Origin: Schistocephalus solidus
Lineage: Eukaryota > Platyhelminthes > Cestoda > Diphyllobothriidea > Diphyllobothriidae
DNA length: 64,000 bases
Assembly (NCBI GenBank): GCA_017591395.1
Contig: WEDG01000887.1
Span: forward strand, 1 to 64,000
Direction: 5' to 3'
Shown here: piece by piece, positions 12,725 through 24,358 of the stretch
How the letters are laid out: every line of letters starts with the position of its first letter
Numbering within the stretch: the stretch's first letter is position 1
Translations under genes and position numbers: made by a program
Notes under the pieces: generated by a model
Database searches by the model: none
The model's input: only the letters and a program-made list of their open reading frames with translations
Told to the model about the DNA's origin: nothing

Positions 12725-15029
12725 CTCTAATTTGCATATAAAATTGATTGCCGTGTACCTATTTTACAGGCGATTGCGTCTGGTTCTCAGTTCATGTTAT
12801 AGGAAAGATAAACTAACATTTTTAAAGTAATTTATGCATTTTGTGAATTTGAACTGCATTGTCAACTATACTTAGGTTTTCAAATTACATACCACTAAAA
12901 CTTTCTGAAACAAAATTAATAAATTTCTTGTGTCCTATAGGAATGGCACATTTTTTTAACGAATTTCGACAATATTGCACACGTCCAAAGCGGTCTAAAA
13001 TAACCGATAGCTGGATGCCGTGAAAACGGATATGTAAAGGTGAGCCAATAAGCTTATTTACCTCCCATTTAGCAGCTTTTTTAAGTACTACAGACTCCTG
13101 CAGCCTCTCTGATGACCATAGGACTTTAGAACTTGTGCGCCATGTGCCTTAACTGGAGTTTTGACGCAGGTTCTGGACGAATGGCTGCTTCTCTAAAATA
13201 TTTGTCAGGAGGAGCGTGTTTCACGTGCCGCCGAATCAGAAGCGCCTGTCCCGCGGTGGTGCAGTGCTAGCTTGCACTGCGGAGTGATTCACACCATTCA
13301 TTCATCAGTAAGTTAACATGCACTTTGTATTTTTAAAACTGCGGAGAGATAAGAGTGATTTCCATTTGTGAAACATTTCTGTAAAGGATGACGCCAAATA
13401 TGCGGAAGAAAACATGAGGAAAGTTAAAGTTAGGAGTATGGAAAACATAAATTTTTAGAAAGGAATTCAATCAGTTTGAGACATATCTCCGTCTGTCACA
13501 GCCTCTACTTGAGCAAAATATTATATGGAAGCGGTTGTTATAATAAGACAGACGTAGCTCCATAAAATGACCCATGGAAGGTTGATGCACGTTTCACCGT
13601 CCACCGCCATGAGGAAATATCGTTGCTTGCGTCCAATTCCTCAACCGCGTCATCCGATAAATCTACATTTACAACCAATGGAAAATCGATTATCAGTGTT
13701 GAGCTCTAATATCTGCATTAACTGATAATCATGAAAGGCTGTGAATTAAAAGTTTTTTCACAGACAACGAGAGGCATTGCCCACAGATATTCCTGCTAGC
13801 TAGTGATATACTAAAATGTTTCGTTTAAGAAGAGCTATGCACGTAATACCAGTATTTGAAAAGTTTATAAAACCCTTAATGAAAAGGTTCACCCATTATA
13901 AGGATTGAAGGATTCCGTTCTGCCATCTTTATATCCGTTTGCGTCTACTTTTTTTCAACAAACTCCTCAACACGAAGATTCAGAAACAGAGTGCTTTACG
14001 ACATGGCATAGCAAGCAAGATATCTAATGTTTTCAAACCTGAGGGTCTTGGAAAGGAATAAGTATATATTTCCGTTTTGGTTATTTGTGGATCATTTTCC
14101 ATGTGGCCACCAATGTGTCGCAACGCAACTGGCATCTATATGTAAAAACCCGGTGCTCTATACGGTAGTTGGGTCTTCTGTGCCCGCATAGATGGGTGCT
14201 CTAGCTCTGTCGAACCCATCTCTCAAAGTCACGCAATGGATGACTGACTGGCCTTGGCGGACGTTTGATGCCCCTTAGGCAAAGATGATACGGTTGTCGA
14301 TTCTGAAGACTGCGTCCCCACGGCTATCAGCGCATATTCATAATTTAAATGAATTTTGCATGCTTTGAAACTCTCAAGGTGCGGAACGGTCGTGACTGGG
14401 AAAGCTGAGGTGTAAAGGAATACATCGGTCCTACGTTAGGCAAAGGATATCCAGCTAAACGTGTTCTTTCTGAAAGTGCTGTCTATAATAATTGCACTCG
14501 GATCTGTTCTTGGGCGCTGCGATGTTTTCGTGTGAAAATCTGCGCATCGTGCACCAATCAGGCATGGGATGCTTAGGTTTGTCACGCACTGTGTCAGATC
14601 CCGCCTCCGACGTTCTTTTCTACATCCTGACACTAACCATTTTGCAGTCAGTTACAGTCCCTGCGTTCATCTTCTTACGAGGCACACGTTGGACAAAGTT
14701 GGTAACGACAGCTACACTGTCATGGTCAATTAAAAATTATTTGGATATTATTGAGAGAGCTGTAGGGTTGGATATGGTATTTCCCGTTGGAGGGATGTTT
14801 AAGCATCACATTCTCTGAGGGGAGGAGGAAATGCAGTTGCCAAATCAGGAAGTCCTTTCGCCTCCCATTTCTGATTCAATCTGGAATCCGTAATCTGCTA
14901 GTCTTCCAGAGTGAGGTTGTGTAGGCTAAAGCTAGGATGGGTGTAACCGGCTCCAACTGTCGATCTGGCTCGCAATCGGCATCAATGCGAATTCATTTGA
15001 CCTACTTGTGAAGAAAAGCAGTAGTATTG

Positions 15030-15110
15030 GTAGGATTCGAACCCACGGAACCATTCGATAGGTTTTAGTTCAGCCAATGCTCAAGCTAAGTGCGATGCGA
15101 GCCCCTTACC
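15030..15110 (-). repeat. tRNA-like SINE head
   Basis: On the minus strand a strong B box (GTGGGTTCGAATCCTACC, about 15032-15049) follows an A-box-like TTAGCTTGAGCATTGGCTG by about 35 nt. The surrounding sequence does not fold into an obvious full cloverleaf, so I read it as a SINE head rather than a tRNA gene. Confidence 0.5.
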
Positions 15111-15339
15111 GAAGGTGTGTGTATAATCACACTAGGATCAACTTCCCCAAATGAATTGTTTAAATCTACCCAAAATCCAATATTACTTATCTGTGCCTGG
15201 CAGGTATCTGGTTGATTCTTGATTTATTGCATAGGAAACCCTGTTTTGTGAGTCAGCTAGATGTATGATAATTGCTTGATTTGATACCCTGCGACAAGCT
15301 GGGCAAATGACCTGATCAGGGTGTAATTAAACACATGGC

Positions 15340-15440
15340 GCCCGATGGGGGCCTCAGAGCTCAGTTGGCTAGACCATTGTGTGCCATGAAACCTTCGCCT
15401 TCTGGACGTCAGTTAGAATTCTACCGTGTCCGCCGGTGTT
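15340..15440 (+). repeat. tRNA-like SINE head
   Basis: An A-box-like GAGCTCAGTTGGCTAGACC (15358-15376) is followed by a degenerate B box (CAGTTAGAATTCTACC, about 15409-15424). It lies about 240 bp from the minus-strand tRNA-like head at 15030-15110 and points away from it. Confidence 0.5.
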
Positions 15441-18281
15441 TTCCTATGAGAATAAAATGAATGATTCAAATCTTCCAAAAATTCCCTCCTAATTATTGAT
15501 AAAAATAAGCAATTTGGCTGGTTTCCTGTAAGACGAAAATGACACTACTGATGCCAATTTTGTTGTTAAAGGAGGAGAGAAAAAATCACCACGAATGAAC
15601 TCGACCACTCCGCCTCCTGGGATTTTATCGCAAAATGTACTTTTCACCTGATGATCAATCTACTTGTTAGTAACTGCGGGCCAGTAGATTGGACATTTTA
15701 TTTACTCAGAGCACTGAACATCGTGGAGGTGTTTGAATCACCGTTCATGCAACGTCACTAATGTGGAATTTGGATCCCTCATACATGTGCTGCATGCGTC
15801 ATCATGAAAGGACTAAATGTGGATTTTGTTCTAAATGTGCTACACCATGCCTACCAATATCTGCGCAGTGCACTACAGCAGATTTTACTTGATAGATCGA
15901 GTGTTTGCGCGCCCTAGAACTACGTATTACACATCTCCTTTAAATAAGCTATGCAGTCAGAGCGCACGCACCGCAATAGGTTTGAACTAAGAGGGCCATT
16001 TGTCATCCGCGGAAGCCGGATCAACTGATGTTTCATGACAGTATGAAACACGATCAGGCAAGTTTGACCCAAATTCCTGCTTTCCAGCTAGTAGCTACAA
16101 GGCAGTATTGAAGCGACACTGGCATTTTGATTAGAAAGTTTATTTTATTTTAAAGGCATGGCAAAAATAGCTTTGTGTCGAAAATACTGAAAAGTTTATC
16201 TTCATATTTATGGCTGCATGCTGCCAAATGATTTAGCGGTCGGCAGCAAAAAAGAATATGTCTTACATATGTGAGTGTGCGTTTTCGCAACAGCTTTTAC
16301 TGATGGATAAGCCTTTCGCGGGTAAGGATGCCTTGTATGGCTGCCTGGAAAATTAACCGCCACAATAAATGTTGTCTTGTGCTAAATTCTAGAAGAATTA
16401 TGCTGAAAGATGAGTTGAGCGTTAGGGGTACGTTTGCGGTTAGCATTAGGTTTGAGGTTAAGATCAGAGTTGGTTAGTGTCAGGAATAGGCTAAGGATTA
16501 ATGTTTGGGTTTGTGTTAACTGAAGCGTTTAGGTTTGGAGTAGGGCTATGTTTATGTTTACGGGGAGGCACGGTTGTATGTATCCTTCCTTAAAATTACT
16601 GTAAGGCCACGTATTTTGAGCGAGATGTGTGATTCCCCTGTCCTGTTAAGGTGATTTCATTTAAAACCTAAGAGTTTATTTAACATGGAGATAAATATTT
16701 ATGTTGCTTCAATCGGGCATGCAACTTGTCTGTTCTTTAAAATAAGTCACAATAGAGAGCAATTCAATATGAGACATCCATTAAATTTTCCACAAACTTT
16801 AGCAGGCGCACAACGGACCATTTCTAGACATATAATTAGCACGTGTGTCTGATGAATGTACATTTATCCTTCTGCAGGCAACTCATTGCTCTTCGTCATT
16901 GACATAAACCTGTTTAAATAGAAATACTCCTCTTATATTATTTCTCTGATTTTACTCTAGTGTGCTAGATGCCTTTTGATCACCTTCTGGGTCCGCAAAT
17001 GAATTATTTATACCTGATGCGCAAAAATAGGTAGACATTATTTTAAAAAATCGAAAGCAAAAAATTCAACCGTGCGAATTTACTTCTATTTAGTAAGATT
17101 TCTTTCCGTCAAATTATCCTTAGGAAAGTAAGTGAGATTTAGCAACCATAGATTTCTATGTTGGTTTTACAAATTGGATCATATTTTCTACTGTGTGTCG
17201 GAATTTCAGTAAACGTGTTATGCCAGGTGAGTAATATATGGGCAATCCATACCAGCAAAAGTGAATTTTGACGTAAAACATTTGTTAATTTACCATAATG
17301 ATTTACCAGGCTCATTGTATTTTCAAACCTATTTCATAGCATTGTATTTTATTTTTATGCTAACGCGTGTTAAGAGAAGGCCAAAATGCCCGTAGAGGTC
17401 AGTTGGCATATGTTTTCGAACGGATGAATGTTACTGACCTTAGACAATTACACAAATTCTCCGTAAGATTGCCTTTTCTCAGTATCTTTGAGAAGCGCGT
17501 GAGCTGGTCTGCGTAAGTGAGGTGATTCATCGCAGAAAACAAGTTTATTAAATGTGTTGATTAAGTGGTTGTTTTTGAGCATCTTCTTCCTCATCCGACC
17601 GATCTATTACTGTTTCTACTTTCAAAATTCTGCAAAAGACCAATGGACCATTTCTGGATTTTTATATTTCCTATGTTCCATGCGTGCGAGCAAATACTTT
17701 GCAGCAGTAGCATGCAACTGCTACTTTGAGGATTTACAAACACCGCTGCTTTTCTGATGCAAATCCGTATTTCACAAATTTATTCTAAATTCGTCGTATG
17801 CCGTTCGACAAAAATCTAAATCCCGTTAATCCCCGAGAGTTGACCGAATATAAAACCCTTTAGCTATCCATTTTTCGGCCAAAAATACCATCTGCCCTTT
17901 TACTGTCGGCCATAATTTTAGAGGATTGCATGTCTAATAAACGTTTTTATACCAGGTGGCAAACGTATTGTTCTTATCCATATTACGTTATCAGCCTTAT
18001 TTTAATTTAGAAACATCAAATATTTACAATTCCATATACACAAAGCAAATACTTTCTTATTAATGAAATAATAAGGCAAACGCCGTCCCCATTTCAGAGG
18101 TCAAGAACAATGCTTATTATCATGTGAATATCCATAAAAAATCTTAGATTTGAAATTATGTTTAACAGTCTCAATGACAAGGAGAAAATAACAAGCATTT
18201 TATCTCTATGATAAATGGTCTGAAGGATCACACGTTACGAAAACAGTATTAAATGTATCTTTAAATTAGAAGATTACTCAC

Positions 18282-18692
18282 CTCCGACTGCAAACAATCG
18301 ATCATTACAGATGACTAGGCTTGTACATGTGTTTAAATTTGAGAAAGAGGTGGTAGGCGTCCATTGTCCGAGGGGATGATCCGTGTCTGGTGGGGAGAAC
18401 AACTCTGCCCTTTGCCCCTCAGGTCCACCGCCAGCGGCTATCACCCTTCCCTTAAAATAGGCCATAGAAAATTGACTGCGTTTGTTCATCATTGGTGCGG
18501 CTTGGTGCCAGAACTCACTGGCGCTGGCTGTCTGCCAGTCTGCTTGTAGGTTGCAGAATTCCACACTGGCATGATCTCCATCCGCGCGTGGATATCGTGT
18601 GTTTCGACCACCCGCCACAAACTCGACCATCAGGGAGAGCAACCGCTGCGCCAGCAGATCTAGAGGTTTGCATTGGAGGCAGCCGATGCATT
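18282..18692 (-). CDS. Exon of a kelch-repeat protein, with a frame disruption
   Basis: The minus-strand translation contains successive kelch motifs: a LPPMQTSRSAG...ALPDGR segment, then VAGGRN, then a W-containing spacer and MMNKRSQFSMAYFKGRVIAAGG, then LGQWTPTTSF...LFAVGG. Kelch blades (double glycine, spaced tyrosine/tryptophan) build beta-propellers that bind protein partners, often as substrate adaptors for cullin-3 ligases. The exon ends at 18282 with a perfect donor (AG/GTGAGT). The upstream acceptor proposed near 18693 is weak. A one-base surplus near 18630 (between ALPDGR and VAGGR) shifts the frame, so this is either a decaying gene or an assembly error. No BTB or BACK domain, nor any further kelch exon, was found, so the rest of the gene must lie in unrecognised exons or outside. 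Confidence 0.65.
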
Positions 18693-19239
18693 CTACGGTT
18701 GTGGCAAGGTAGTAAAGAACAGAATATGTTACGCCAACTCAACTGCTTTCGACGCATCATCTGCATTTATCGTCAATGCCAGGATGAAGTATATTTTAAA
18801 TCCTTACTTAGAAGAAAAAGTAAATGACATTCTTTTCTTCCAGATCCAGTATACGGAACATTTGATAAATTAATTGAGCGTATGAATGTGTGCTTATGAC
18901 AGACCGCTGACACGGCGTCCGCCTAAGGGGCATGAAATCATTGATCTCGTATAAATCTAGACATAAACTGTCGTAGTAGCCCATCTAAAGTGAACGTTTT
19001 TAGAGTTACTTTTTAAGTAACATTGTGTTTTGTGAGTACATATTGGGTCAGTTTAGGCGTAAATAGATGAGGTGTTTCAGCCAATACTCGATGACCAAGT
19101 GGAATCATCGGATCAAAAGGTGGAAGGGCACGGGAGTATAAAAACGCCAGAAGAACAATCTTGTTTTTCGAAATATCCAGCATTTTCATTCTTCTTTATA
19201 AAATAGCTAAAGGAGTACTACTTCTCGATCTTCGACGGT
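18693..19239. other. Unassigned sequence upstream of the kelch exon
   Basis: Non-coding, AT-rich sequence with no recognisable element; presumably intron of the kelch gene. Confidence 0.4.
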
Positions 19240-20660
19240 TTTAAACAATATTTTCTACTGTGATTGGTCAAAGAATTTTTGAGTTATTAAACACCCAGTA
19301 GTTAGCATGGCTACCCCAAGATGGTAAATAAGGCAGAGGGTAGGAGCAGTGAAGTTGACAGCTCTTGCGACAAAGGAGCTGCAGGGGAAAGAGACGGTTG
19401 CATTTGTTTACTCAACCTGCTCGATGGTTTAACGTGGAATAATTATTCAAGTATATTTTCAAACCTAGTAATGCTATTTAACAGATAAATTTAAGTAAAC
19501 TTATGCTTTTTAAAACACGATATTTTTTTGTGAAAGTCAGCACTGCTTCCCTTAGATCGAAAAACGGCTTTAATAATCACTTTTGTACAAGGACATTAAG
19601 ATGCTTTAGAAATCTATATATTATGTGGCTCTTTTGTGAAGTGTCTGAGCAACTCTTCATCATCGTAAAGAAATAAAAATACACAAATCATTCAAATTTT
19701 TAAAAGTGATAACGATCAAAGTTCTATACTCCGGAAGTGCTTTATTTGGCTGGTGAACTGCCATCAGTCAAGGCACAACCGCAATGCCTAGTTTCATCCT
19801 GCGATCCTATAAGTAGAAATCCTGCCATTGTCAATTTACTGCACCTTTAAAATTTTAGCAAAGATTGGGCACGGTTTGTACCGCAAGTATATTGATTGCT
19901 GGCCTGAACTGCCAATTGAATAAACACATTCGAAAATATGGGTATAACGTTCCAGTTCAGTTCTGCTATGCGATCATATAAGAGCAGTGCGCTTCATGGT
20001 CAATTTACTGCTCCTTTAAATACTTAGCCATGTGTGAGCACGTTTTGTAGCGCAAGTTAATGGATTGCTAGCCGATACTGCCCATTTAATAAAAGGATTC
20101 ATTTTTATAGCATAACTTTCCAGTTAAGTTCTGCTTAGCCGGTCAGAAACACAGCGTAGTTATCGGCTTATAATCATTTGGCGCTAGTTCTAGTGGGCAA
20201 GGAATATAGCATTCATACCTAGATATAATAAAAATTTAAAATTGTAAAATGTATAAGCAAATTTTTGAGATAGGTAGTTCACAATTCAGGTTTTCAAAAA
20301 GTAAATTAATCCGGTAAGATGATGGCGTTTTTGCTATGGTAGAATGCAGCTTATTCATTTCTAACAATGAAGCAGTCCTGTCAATGAAAAATGGGAAAGC
20401 TATCAAGAACACAAGTGGATGCTCTTGGTGACTCTTGAAATCTCACCGATTTTTGTCGTGGAATAAAAAGAGTTCCACAATCCTTGTGGACTGTTCTTGG
20501 ATATTTTCCCCACCGCAAATGATAATTCCGTCCTCATGTTGGATTTTGGCTCCAGAAATTTCAACTGCGACGATACAACACGCGGTTGTTTGCAACGTGG
20601 ATGGTGGGGCCAGGTGTGGCCGGCAAATTGGGTTATCTTTTGGTGTTTAGCGATTGACAC
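19240..20660 (+). repeat. Third long copy of the inverted-repeat arm segment
   Basis: This segment is collinear with 2990-4110 in the same orientation. It shares the GTTAGCATGGCTAC block, the GTGAAAGTCAGCAC block, the CCGGAAGTGCTTT block and the TTGTGGACTGTTCTTGGATA block. It carries an extra piece of about 230 bp at 20115-20350. The presence of three copies shows that this is a dispersed repeat rather than a unique sequence. A minus-strand frame at 20403-20660 is open, but a partner frame in the copy at 4040-4267 is not similar over its whole length. Confidence 0.75.
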
Positions 20661-20929
20661 GCACGTTATAGGATTTGTATTATTTGCTGGGTCGACATTT
20701 TTCTGTTACTAGTTGTTCAGTTGGTGGATTCGGAGTAACATTTATATTACTATCTAATATTGCGACATGACTGGATCCAGAATTTTGTGTCATCAAGCTG
20801 TTCCAGGGAGGTTTTTAGCATTTTGAGGTGCTCTGTTTTGTTTGATTCTGGCCTCCTCTCCTAACTGCTGAAGCAGTTATTCGATTGGTATTATGAGTGT
20901 CAGAATAAAAATTAGATAAACTCTGCCAA

Positions 20930-21558
20930 AGGTTTGGCTAAGGAAACACTATGTTTATCATTTTGATTAAACTGGCTTGTACGCTTTGCATTATAGTTGG
21001 CAGCGTTGGAAGTGCCTGCTTGAGGTTCAACTGAGGAGAAAGTATGATTAACATCTTTTTTTGAGCTGCGTGGCTTTGGTCTGAAGTTCACGTCTTTGCA
21101 TAGGTGTGAGGTCTGGACCTATGAATGCTTTTCGGGTGAGCAGAGTTCGGTTCATTTCAGGGTTTTGTAGAACTAGATCGGCTTCGGTTTGTGAATAGAA
21201 GGTCACTAACACTGGCTTATTTTTACTTCTTGAATTAAGCCTTTTGGTGGAAGCTATGCTGATGTTTAGACCACACGAGTGTATGAGTTGTTGGATTGAT
21301 GGTGTGGGGTTAACCGTGTGGGGGATATTTCTGATAATGACATTAAACTTGCGTTTGGACCTATCAGCGACCTCTGAAGAGACTACGTGTATAATAGGTT
21401 CTATTTGTGGTACGCTTGTTAAGCTGGTCGCAAAACATTTTTGGGTCTAATAGTGAGTTGAGCAACGTAAAAAGATGTTCATATTTGTCGATAAAGTTTT
21501 GCAGACGTAGGATTGCTGAGAGATCTAGTTTATCGATAGTTAATTTTGCGTCCGTCAT
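20930..21558 (-). pseudogene. LINE ORF1 remnant with RNA-binding-like (RRM-like) segment
   Basis: The minus strand starts with MTDAKLTIDKLDLSAILRLQ and stays open to 21364. After a one-base frame change it continues for over 80 codons: KFNVIIRNIPHTVNP, then SIQQLIHSCG, KPVLVTFYSQTEADLVL and TRKAFIGPDLTPMQRRE. The order of an N-terminal helical part, a beta-alpha-beta fold with an 'I-I-R-N-I-P' strand and a 'D-L-T-P-x-Q-R' tail is typical of ORF1 proteins of non-LTR retrotransposons, which coat the element RNA. No endonuclease or polymerase follows on this strand, so it is an isolated, frameshifted fragment. Its LINE family is not assigned. Confidence 0.55.
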
Positions 21559-21732
21559 ATTTCTGGTATATGAATGCGTGAGGATTTAGACGTTTTGATG
21601 CCACAAATTGGGAGCTAGGGTACAGAAGTACACTTTTTATAAATTAAGATTATAATTGAGTGAGAAAAAATATCTCAATATCTTCAAATAATAAGCAATT
21701 TAAACTTATCTTGGAGTTGAGGATTTTAAGCG

Positions 21733-21768
21733 GTTGTGCACAATTGGGCACAATTGGGCACAATTGGG
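21733..21768. repeat. Short tandem repeat, unit CACAATTGGG
   Basis: Three and a half direct copies of a 10-bp unit (GTGCACAATTGGGCACAATT...) lie just upstream of the fold-back LINE structure. Confidence 0.85.
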
Positions 21769-21914
21769 CTTATAAGAAGTCTGACTGCTGAATACTATTG
21801 CAACCTAGCCCATTTATTTAAGAAGATTCATAAATTAAATGCATTCGCATACAATCCTAAGAGGTATGGAAAACACAGTCGCTCAGGATATATCTGCGCG
21901 GAGAAAAAAAAACG

Positions 21915-22575
21915 GCGGCACGTGCGAGTATCGAACCCCAGTCGCAGATGAGTTTGGCGACGCACCTAACCCCTGCGCCGCATTCTCACGGGAATTCAGC
22001 AAACAAAATTGTATACAAACAGAAAAAGATGGCAAAGACAGCTATTCTGTTACTGCTTCTCCTCCTGCCAAGTGGACAAAAAACCTGATGACATTAATGT
22101 ATTTCACCTACGACGACAAAAAGTACATGGGGTCTTTAAATCTCTTGCAGAAATTCCTATTGATGGAGAAAGAGGTAAGTAACTTGAAACAAGAAATGGC
22201 CGATCTAAAAGAGAAGGTTCATTGTTCACCTGGAAAAAAACACCCGTAAAAATGAGAATTACAACCAAAGAAATTACGTATGCAAAGATAGCTTCCTCAA
22301 GAATACCTACTGTTGAGCTAAAAGACATGGCGTCTACAGAGCTCAGTAAATCAGTAGACATTTCCTTCCTTCAAAAGGGAGATCAAACTAGCTCATGCAC
22401 CTTACAACTGTCCTTCATCTCAGACAGAAGCAGTTATGTTCTGGATACACAAACATATGCAGCATCGTGGCTGAATGATACAAAAAAAAGTGAAGTTGTA
22501 AAGCTCGTCGAATTTAAAGGACCGAAGACGAAGAATTCGAACTTGAAAAACACAAAGATGATTGCACAAAAAATG
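21915..22575 (+). mobile_element. CR1-like LINE 5' end (ORF1 N-terminus), + arm of a head-to-head pair
   Basis: From 21990 the plus strand encodes the start of an ORF1 protein: a basic/polar leader, then a leucine-zipper-like coiled coil (LLQKFLLMEKEVSNLKQEMA). After a frame change near 22240 the segment with LDTQTYAASWLNDTKKSEV follows. The minus-strand copy at 22577-24130 has the same protein. Homology stops abruptly at about 22575, where the opposite-strand copy begins. Upstream, 21915-21985 is a tRNA-like sequence on the minus strand (A-box GGCGCAGGGGTTAGG, B-box GGGGTTCGATACTCG). Confidence 0.7.
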
Positions 22576-22576
22576 A

Positions 22577-24130
22577 GCCACGTTTCCATAATGGCAACGA
22601 TATGGGGGGTTCGGTCTGATACTAATGCTTTGAGTTCATCTTCTTTCGATAGGAGACTCTGAGCATTGGTATACAAACATCTTAATTTAGACTGGGTAAC
22701 TCCTCCATAAAGACTTCTGCGCATTTCGCGCGATTGAATACTAGAGTCTGTCATTGTTTTCCGAGATGAACTGGTGCCCATCCCTTCGATGCTGTTTTCT
22801 GATGAGTGGTCGTCATCCGAGTTCTGGAGCACCTTCTTTGTATTATTCAAGCTCTGTACAGTTGGGTACATCGTATTTAGTGTCCTCCGTCTCGGCGAGA
22901 ATCCACCTTGATTATGTACTGGGTCTGCCATAAGAAAGACCTCTTTATCACTTTTATTTCCCCGTCCTTTATTTGGAGCCATTTTTCCCCCTGCTCGGTC
23001 CTCCTCTTCTGTTCTGCTCTCAGCATCCTCATTTTGTACCTTTCCTTGGGTTCGTAATCCGGCTGAAAAAACACATCCCTGTGTGAGCTCCGGAGAGCCG
23101 TTCTCCGTTCTAGGAGGCGTGAAGCCTGAACATTATTTTCAGAAATGATTTTAAGAGGCCTTGGTGATGATAGTTCATGTGAAACATCCCTTTTTCCTAA
23201 ACGGAATGCTTTGTGCACTGTTACGCATTCGCCATCTCAACGAATCGAATATGAGTATTCTCGGAAAAGACTGACGTCATGTTCTACCCTTTCCTTTGCA
23301 ATCAGAGAAGTGGACTCGGGAACCCCTTTAATAACGAGATTGCGTTTTCGGTCGAAATGTATGTTTGGTGACTTTGAGTTCAGATTTGTTGATGGAGCAT
23401 CAGTATTAGGAAGAATGCTACTCTGGTGGACGATGTTATTTTCGTCAGTATGAGCAACTATTCCTAAAGTTAATGGCAAACCCCTTTTGGAACCTTTGCC
23501 AATTGGTCCTCCACTTGCTCCTGTATTACCAACAGAGGATTGCACTTGAGCATCTATTGGTAAGAACGAAATTTCTGGAGTTCAAACCACTTTTTTGTGA
23601 AAGCTTCTTGGCCCTTTTCGACTTCGAATTCTTCGTCTTAGGTGCTTCAAATTCGACGTGCTTTTCAACTTCACCCTTTTTTGTATCATTCAGCGACGAT
23701 ACCGCATATGTTTGTGTATCCAGCACATTTCTGCTTCTGTCTAAGCTCGATGACAGTAGTAAGGTGCATGAGCTGGTTTGATCTCCCTTTTGAAGCTCTG
23801 TAGACGTAATGTCTTTAAGCTCTACGTGAAGTATTCTTGAGGAAGCAATATTTGCATACGTTATTTCTTTGGTTGGAATTCTCGTTGCTACGGGTGTTTT
23901 TTCCGTGTGAACTTTGAACTTTCTCTTTGAGATCGGCCATTTCTTGTTTCAAGTTACTTATCTCTTTCTCCATCAGTAAGAATTTCTGCAAGAGATTTAA
24001 ACATCCCATGCACTTTTCGTCCTCGTAGGTGACATTCATTAGTGTTCCCAGGCTTTTTGCCCGCTTGGCAGGAGGAGAAGTGGTAACAGAATATCTGTCT
24101 TTATCATCTTTTTTTGTTGGATACAATTTT
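22577..24130 (-). mobile_element. CR1-like LINE 5' half (ORF1 and start of ORF2 endonuclease)
   Basis: The minus strand from 24126 encodes a coiled-coil N-terminus (LLQKFLLMEKEISNLKQEMA). After frame changes come an RRM-like core (RKRNLVIKGVPESTS, then VHKAFRLGKRD...PRPLKI) and a basic tail (HRDVFFQPDYEPKERYKMRM). This is the ORF1 plan of CR1/L2-type LINEs. ORF2 then begins (LRCLYTNAQSLLSK...VSDRTPHIVAIMETWL, the first strand-helix of an apurinic-type endonuclease) and is cut at 22577. Several frameshifts make it dead. The ORF2 start matches the nearly complete copy at 28231-31410, which lacks ORF1. Confidence 0.75.
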
Positions 24131-24145
24131 GTTTTCCAAATTGTC

Positions 24146-24358
24146 GTGAGGACGTAGCGCAGTGGTTAAATTCGTCGCCACCAGGATGATTATGTGACTA
24201 CTTTACCTTAACAATATCCGTGTACCACGTAAATCTGCCTGCATTCACTTGACTGTAACTTATTTTTACATTGCTTATTATTCTTCCGACTTTCTGTATC
24301 AAATAGGGATTTCAAAGGCGTAAGCCTATTTTTCTTAAATACACTGAACTGAACTGAA
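24146..24358 (+). repeat. SINE with tRNA-like head and LINE-like 3' tail
   Basis: The head GACGTAGCGCAGTGGTTAAATT carries an A box; the B box is decayed. The 3' end (AATAGGGATTTCAAAGGCGTAAGCC ... ACTGAACTGAACTGAAC, about 24304-24353) resembles the end of the CR1-like LINE at 53864-57335. That LINE on the minus strand reads AATAGGGAGCTCAAAGAC ... AATAAAACTGAACTGAACC. A shared tail with a short terminal repeat (ACTGA) is how SINEs borrow LINE machinery. Confidence 0.65.

Larger units (their letters stand above)
12725..18281. other. Unassigned region with two tRNA-like heads
   Basis: No domain, long frame or terminal repeat was recognised across these 5.5 kb, apart from two tRNA-like SINE heads (15030-15110 and 15340-15440) and a degenerate GTTAGG-rich stretch at 16410-16560. 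The open frames at 14436-14818 overlap on both strands and look fortuitous. Part of it could be intron downstream of the kelch exon at 18282 on the minus strand. Confidence 0.5.

Noticed and set aside
14436..14818. Overlapping plus and minus frames near 14.4-14.8 kb as exons
   Set aside because: Both strands are open over the same bases, with no family match and no supporting splice sites.
24146..24220. Functional tRNA genes at the tRNA-like sites (6230, 8990, 9215, 15030, 15350, 21920, 24146)
   Set aside because: A and B boxes are present, but acceptor and anticodon stems do not pair as in a working tRNA, B boxes are often decayed, and SINE bodies follow several of them.
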